Shown here: one piece after another, positions 59,979 through 64,000 of the stretch | Position numbering within the stretch: the first letter of the stretch is position 1 | Layout of the letters: each line of letters starts with the position of its first letter | NCBI GenBank assembly: GCA_900498245.1 | Contig: LS998015.1 | Span: forward strand, 2,673,305 to 2,737,304 | Direction: 5' to 3' | DNA from: Candidatus Zixiibacteriota bacterium | Lineage (GTDB): Bacteria > Zixibacteria > MSB-5A5 > GN15 > PGXB01 | Length of the DNA stretch: 64,000 nt | Translations under genes and position numbers: made by a program | The notes under the pieces: model-generated | Databases searched by the model: none | The model's input: the letters and a program-made list of their open reading frames with translations, nothing else | Told to the model about the DNA's origin: nothing

Positions 59979-60987
59979 TCCGATTAAGAGGGATATGGCG
60001 CCGAATTTCCGACTCGGTCAAATTCCTGCTGTCATTACTTCTGAGGGTATCTTCCAGGGAATACTGACGACGCTGAATTTTGTAAATCTCTTTGCGCAAG
60101 GCAACCATCTGGGTCCCCAGAAATCCGAAAAGAATTACTTGCAGTCCGGAAACCATGAGAAGAATCATGAGGGTCATCAGGGGGCGATTGGGATTAAGGG
60201 TACCGGCCTGCCAGAGGTAAATAATATATATCCCGATACCGGCTCCGGCAGCGATGAGAAGAAGACCGATCAGGCCGAAAAGCAGCGAGGGACGCTCGAA
60301 GAACGAGAAAAGCAGATGGGAAAAAGCAGTCGCCTTGAAGCGGAATTTCGATTTCCCCTTTTTGCGGGATTGAAGAACGGCCGGGAACTCCAGCGGCCGG
60401 TATCCCATGGCCAGGGCCTTGGATAATATTTCCAGATGTATTTCTTTGCCGTCAGATTCCAGGTCGAGGTGCTTGACCACTTCGGCTTTATATCCGCGCA
60501 AAACTCCGGTCAGGGTCTTGATTTTGCCATGCATGGCGGCGGAAAGAATGACATTTCCAAATTTTGAGACAGCCAGCCGTTTGAAGGGAACATTTTCGGT
60601 TCGTCCGGCAGTCATGTACGGCGAACCAATGACCATATCTATCTCGGGATTATCGGCCAGAAGTCGGTACATAACGGTCAAATATTCTTCGGAGTATGAC
60701 AGATCACAATCGATGGTTAGTATATACTTCCCCCGGGCGGCCTTAAAGCCAGTTCGAATGGCCTTGCCTCTCCCCCCGTTAATGACATAGCCGGCGTAAC
60801 GGACACGGGGATCCTCGGAGGAATATTGCCTGATTTTATCCGCGCTATTATCGGTGGAGCCGTCGTCGACGGGGATTATTTCAAACTCCCTGTCGGTCAG
60901 GGTAAGGGCCCGAACCATTCGTTCCAGATTGGCCGGCAGGTTGGCCGATTCGTTATAAACCGGGACGACGACCGAAATCTCAATCAT
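59935..60987 (-). CDS. GT2-family polyprenyl-phosphate glycosyltransferase
   Basis: A 350-residue enzyme of the dolichyl/undecaprenyl-phosphate sugar transferase type (DPM1/ArnC/GtrB-like). The N-terminal GT-A domain reads ISVVVPVYNESANLPANLER, VDDGSTDNSADKIRQYS and TIDCDLSYSEEYLTVMYRLL. Two helices near the C-terminus (LLFGLIGLLLIAAGAGIGIY and RPLMTLMILLMVSGLQVILF) fit that group. ATG 60987 has AAGAAAGGG upstream and overlaps the previous gene by 8 bases. It likely makes the lipid-linked sugar used by the DUF2723 protein encoded just upstream. Confidence 0.88.
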   Translation of the reverse strand: MIEISVVVPVYNESANLPANLERMVRALTLTDREFEIIPVDDGSTDNSADKIRQYSSEDPRVRYAGYVINGGRGKAIRTGFKAARGKYILTIDCDLSYSEEYLTVMYRLLADNPEIDMVIGSPYMTAGRTENVPFKRLAVSKFGNVILSAAMHGKIKTLTGVLRGYKAEVVKHLDLESDGKEIHLEILSKALAMGYRPLEFPAVLQSRKKGKSKFRFKATAFSHLLFSFFERPSLLFGLIGLLLIAAGAGIGIYIIYLWQAGTLNPNRPLMTLMILLMVSGLQVILFGFLGTQMVALRKEIYKIQRRQYSLEDTLRSNDSRNLTESEIRRHIPLNRNASHVPEKITHNYE

Positions 60988-63052
60988 TAACGGCCACCGG
61001 CCCTTTCTTCTCGATGGCCTGAACAATCCGATGTCCGAGTTCCAAACTCACTTTATTATTGGGATCGATTTCGAGGGCCTGGGAAATATATTGCAGAGCC
61101 TCTTTGTACTTGCCGCCCTTGGCCAGAGCGGAAGCCAGGCGAATACGCATATCGACATTTTCCTTATCGACATCGAGCGCCCGGTTGAACAATTTCCAGG
61201 CAATTTCGGGCCGATTGACGCGATCGTAATAGACGGCGGCGTTAAAGAGCCATCGCCCGACAAAATCGATGGTGCGGACTTCTGAAGGATTCCCGGCAAG
61301 CAAATCGGCGGCAAATTTCAAATGCGCCTTGTACCCGGCTGTATCAACTTGTATTCCCGGATGATTATTCCCCACATATTTGAAAATAATTCCCGCGGGG
61401 ATGACCTCGGCGGCTTTTATCCCGGGGGCGCCAAATTGCACGTAGACGGCACGATCAGAGGAATTAAGTTTGCAAAGGGCGGCGGCCAGGAGGTCGGCCT
61501 TGCCAGGTTGATCATTATTAAAATTGGCGGGGTATATCAAAGAGGGGAAATTGACAAACAATTGCTGACGATATTTGGGGTTGATCATGGCGCCGGCGGA
61601 GACGACAGCGACACCGCTCGCGGTCGAATCAGCATAGGCGCTGTACCATAAAGGCAGAAGGACGTCGTCCTCGGCGACGATGAGAAGCGAGCCGGGGGGA
61701 ACCGTCCTGACAATTTCATGGCTGAGAATATCGGGGGCCTCAACGCGGGATAAATCGGCCCGGGAATAATTATTCGACCAGGATATATAGAAATAGGCCG
61801 CAGCCAAAATAGCGACAGCGATCGAAGCCTGGGCGGCAACCACGCGGGTTCGCAGCAGGTACAAAATTCCGGCGGCACTGATGATCAGAATCAGGGCGGT
61901 AACAGGGGCCAGGTAATTTATGAGGTCGAAATTCCGGGGATTGAAATCGGCGGCCCAGAGCACCACGGCCAAATTGCCAATGACGGCCAAGGGGAAGAAC
62001 AGGAAGTGCCGGCGAGAGATTTTGTAAACCCCGATAAAACCGAGCAAAGCAAGACCGATGAAGGGCCATCCAATTTGCCCCTGCATAAATTGGCCGAGCT
62101 GGCGCAAGCGCTGGGCGTAATCGGGGGCCAGAGTAATTTGCGAGATATTCGATAAATCGGACGAGCGGGTTATGGCGGCCACGAAAGCGTCAAGGTTATC
62201 GGGACGTCCCCAGTTTATCGCCGGCTGCAAGGCGGAACGGAACGGTAAATAGAGATAGACTGAGAATGATGCAACAAAGAACAGACATACCAGACCAATG
62301 GTGGCGGGTCGAAGCCCAAGCATGCTGAAATTGGCGATTATCAAATAGGCGAAAGCCGGGGCGAAAGCCAGGGCCAATAAGGGGTGATTGGCAAAAGTCA
62401 GGGCGTAGAACCAGAGACCCAAGTAAAACAAGCGTTTTTTGTTGGCGGTAATGGCCTGCAGTATAACCACGACGGCGGCCAAAGTCAGGGCCAGATGCAA
62501 GGAATAAACCTCGGCTCGAACCGCCGACAGCCAGACCGGCAACGTGACGGCAAAAAGAAAGGTCACCATCAGGGCCGGTAGAATAACAATCGCCGGTTTG
62601 GAAATAGTCTCGACCTCGGCAGTCCGCATCTCGGCATCGGAAACAGCGTGTCCCAGTTCTATGGTTTTGTTGCCCAATTTTCTTTTTGAAGAAGCCGCTT
62701 GAATGACCGGGACTTCCACGAATTGTTTCATAAGAAGATAGAATAGAGTAACCGAAGCCGCGGCGAATAAGGCCGACATCAGGTTGGCGGCGTAGGCCGG
62801 AGTCAGGTTCGGAATCAGGTTGAACAGCCGTCCCAGCAAAGTATATAGGGGGAAGGAAGGAGAATGGGGCAAGCCGAGGATGTAATTACTCGCGGCAAAA
62901 GCGGCGGAGTCATCCCAGAAGATGGATAGGGCCATTGTCTTCAAGTAGAGCGAGAAGGAAGCGACAAATACGGCAATGGGTAAGAGCCAATCGGAAAATT
63001 GGCGGATGCGTCCGGGCCGCGAATAATTATAAACCATATCATGCTTTACCAT
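60980..63052 (-). CDS. DUF2723 membrane protein with TPR tail, putative glycosyltransferase
   Basis: A 690-residue protein with 11-13 hydrophobic helices in residues 20-450 and a soluble C-terminal part. The N-terminus has the DUF2723 pattern (YLKTMALSIFWDDSAAFAAS, LGLPHSPSFPLYTLLGRLFN); the first extracytoplasmic loop carries a DD-type acidic pair. DUF2723 proteins are related in layout to GT-C enzymes that use lipid-linked sugars. The C-terminus (about 590-690) has TPR-like helices (YKEALQYISQALEIDPNNKV). It is first in the run 63052 to 57366. A sugar-transfer role at the outer face of the inner membrane is inference. Confidence 0.85.
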   Translation of the reverse strand: MVKHDMVYNYSRPGRIRQFSDWLLPIAVFVASFSLYLKTMALSIFWDDSAAFAASNYILGLPHSPSFPLYTLLGRLFNLIPNLTPAYAANLMSALFAAASVTLFYLLMKQFVEVPVIQAASSKRKLGNKTIELGHAVSDAEMRTAEVETISKPAIVILPALMVTFLFAVTLPVWLSAVRAEVYSLHLALTLAAVVVILQAITANKKRLFYLGLWFYALTFANHPLLALAFAPAFAYLIIANFSMLGLRPATIGLVCLFFVASFSVYLYLPFRSALQPAINWGRPDNLDAFVAAITRSSDLSNISQITLAPDYAQRLRQLGQFMQGQIGWPFIGLALLGFIGVYKISRRHFLFFPLAVIGNLAVVLWAADFNPRNFDLINYLAPVTALILIISAAGILYLLRTRVVAAQASIAVAILAAAYFYISWSNNYSRADLSRVEAPDILSHEIVRTVPPGSLLIVAEDDVLLPLWYSAYADSTASGVAVVSAGAMINPKYRQQLFVNFPSLIYPANFNNDQPGKADLLAAALCKLNSSDRAVYVQFGAPGIKAAEVIPAGIIFKYVGNNHPGIQVDTAGYKAHLKFAADLLAGNPSEVRTIDFVGRWLFNAAVYYDRVNRPEIAWKLFNRALDVDKENVDMRIRLASALAKGGKYKEALQYISQALEIDPNNKVSLELGHRIVQAIEKKGPVAVND

Positions 63053-63248
63053 AGCGGATCAACCTTTCCTGACAGACCGATCTTATCACATGGCAGGGAC
63101 AAATAACCCGCCGATGTATTTATATTTTCGGCTGATAGGGCGAATTTCTGAATTGCCAGAAGCATTCTTTTTTTGCTCTAAATCACATAAAAATAACCGT
63201 TTAGACGATTGCCGCGGGCCGATTTTCCATCCGGATCAAAGGGCGTCG

Positions 63249-63280
63249 AAAAAAAAAGGCGGCCCTTTGGGGCCGCCTTT
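63249..63280 (-). terminator. Terminator of the pilin gene
   Basis: Minus-strand stem AAAGGCGGCC / GGCCGCCTTT with a 6-base loop, followed by a run of T. It lies 18 bases past the pilin stop. Confidence 0.92.
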
Positions 63281-63297
63281 ATAATTGCCGGTCGGCA

Positions 63298-63729
63298 TTA
63301 AGAGGTAGCATCATCCGACGTGCAGGTCAGGATACCGCCCTCGTTAATGGTCCAGGTATCGACGGTTGCATCGTCGTCCAGAACCGAGCAGGTAGCCGTG
63401 ACGAGCAGCTGGGTGCCGTTGGCAGTCGTAATGGTATAGGAATAAAGAGCCGAGGCCATTATTTCGACGCCGATGGTAGCAAAGGCATTCGTGGCGGCAG
63501 CGCTAGCCGTGGTGCCCTGGCCCCAGTAGGCTGAATTCTGCTGACGATAGGTATTCTCCATAGTATAGATCTGTTTCAGAATACCCTTGGCTTCCGACTG
63601 TTTGGACTTGGTGGTAGCGGCCATAAAGCGAGGAATGGCCAGAGCCGCCAAGATACCGATGATGACAACCACGATCATCAATTCAATGAGGGTGAAACCT
63701 CTCTGACGATTATGAAACTTGGAAAACAT
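63298..63729 (-). CDS. Type IV pilin-like major subunit
   Basis: A 143-residue prepilin. After a short leader (MFSKFHNRQRG) comes the prepilin peptidase site, G|FTLIELMIVVVIIGILAALA, with Phe1 and Glu5 conserved, and a long N-terminal helix. The C-terminal domain is small and beta-rich, with two cysteines about 30 residues apart (ATCSVLDDD and LTCTSDDATS) that can form a disulfide loop. It could be a pilus or a type II secretion pseudopilin; length and the disulfide favour a pilin. GAGG in CTATAGGAGGTC is the ribosome site. A sigma-54-like promoter lies upstream. Confidence 0.92.
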   Translation of the reverse strand: MFSKFHNRQRGFTLIELMIVVVIIGILAALAIPRFMAATTKSKQSEAKGILKQIYTMENTYRQQNSAYWGQGTTASAAATNAFATIGVEIMASALYSYTITTANGTQLLVTATCSVLDDDATVDTWTINEGGILTCTSDDATS

Positions 63730-63786
63730 TTAGACCTCCTATAGGTTTTGATTGGTTTTCCGTATCGTTTTTCCGCAAGGGATAAG

Positions 63787-63802
63787 CGCAAATCGTCTGC
63801 CG
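63787..63802 (-). promoter_or_regulatory. Candidate sigma-54 promoter of the pilin gene
   Basis: Minus-strand CGGCAGACGATTTGCG has GG (63801-63800) and GC (63789-63788) with exactly 10 bases between them, as needed for -24/-12. The predicted RNA start is near 63776, giving a leader of about 46 bases to the ATG at 63729. The -24 part fits TGGCAC less well (CGGCAG). The remaining sequence to 64000 shows no gene. Confidence 0.5.
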
Positions 63803-64000
63803 GGAGGGAAGCGATGGCAAAATAGAGGGGTATGGGAATGATAAACCGCTGCCAGGCAAGGAGAAGAGAGATAATTTTTTCTGCGTATATGGCCGTCTTC
63901 CAATAGGTTTCGAACTTCCGCCAAGGACGAGAATTTGGTTTTTTGCGATGGGTCTCGCAAAATGCAATAATCAGGATATGGGGGGAATCCTATATCTGTA

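Noticed and set aside
63710-63967. Minus-strand frames upstream of the pilin
   Set aside because: They overlap the promoter and leader of the pilin, have low-complexity content and no ribosome site.

Overview
The window looks like chromosomal DNA of a Gram-negative member of the FCB superphylum, most likely Zixibacteria or a close relative. This is inferred, not proven. The reasons are: secreted proteins ending in a Por/T9SS type-A sorting domain; other secreted proteins ending in dockerin-like paired loops (G-D-x-N-x-D-G-x-I-N-I-L-D followed by Y-L-Y-K); an ExbB/ExbD/TonB system with a TonB-dependent receptor; and a candidate SOS operator that fits the TGCNC-N4-GTGCA motif described for Fibrobacter. 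Promoters mostly read TTGACA-16/17-TATAAT. No transposase, integrase, phage gene, rRNA or CRISPR array was seen.

Layout. 1-3000: a three-GAF membrane sensor (cut by the window edge) behind miaB. 3025-7764: two secreted dockerin proteins, an M1 aminopeptidase and a cohesin-like/BACON-like repeat protein. 7955-10423: a Lon protease with unusual ATPase motifs under a palindrome-controlled promoter. 10550-13462: a two-gene operon, a 63-residue zinc-ribbon protein and a Hel308/Ski2-like helicase with a C-terminal OmpR-type winged helix, behind a promoter whose spacer is filled by a LexA-like box. 13715-19285: two paralogous T9SS-exported surface proteins. 19485-26317: a Ton energy-transduction operon (small membrane protein, TPR lipoprotein-like protein, membrane protein, ExbB, two ExbD, two TonB). 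26563-29402: a secreted protein with three TonB-C-like units and a Wzx-type flippase. 29539-32401: an S9 peptidase and a tandem pair of small cytosolic proteins. 32774-35179: a BtuB-like receptor under a cobalamin riboswitch with a clear terminator platform. 35280-41990: a dockerin protein, PriA, a TPR protein and a DUF4139 protein. 42097-43533: a zinc-ribbon microprotein, a CDP-alcohol phosphatidyltransferase and a GNAT acetyltransferase. 43540-50648: cytochrome c genes around ccmABCDEF. 50715-53065: an NfeD-like protein and a large lipoprotein. 53066-54133: a gene-free tract packed with palindromic repeats. 54218-57283: the rplY-prs-tRNA-Gln-spoVG-ispE block. 57366-63052: a glycan-assembly operon. 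63298-63802: a type IV pilin with a probable sigma-54 promoter.

How it fits together. Much of the window builds and feeds the cell envelope: Ton components and a B12-controlled receptor for uptake, System I cytochrome maturation with its cytochromes, T9SS and cohesin/dockerin-type surface proteins, glycan genes and a pilin. The most novel points are the candidate SOS helicase operon, the divergent Lon, the 32-nt palindromic repeat family with a nearby MITE-like element, and the triple TonB-C protein.
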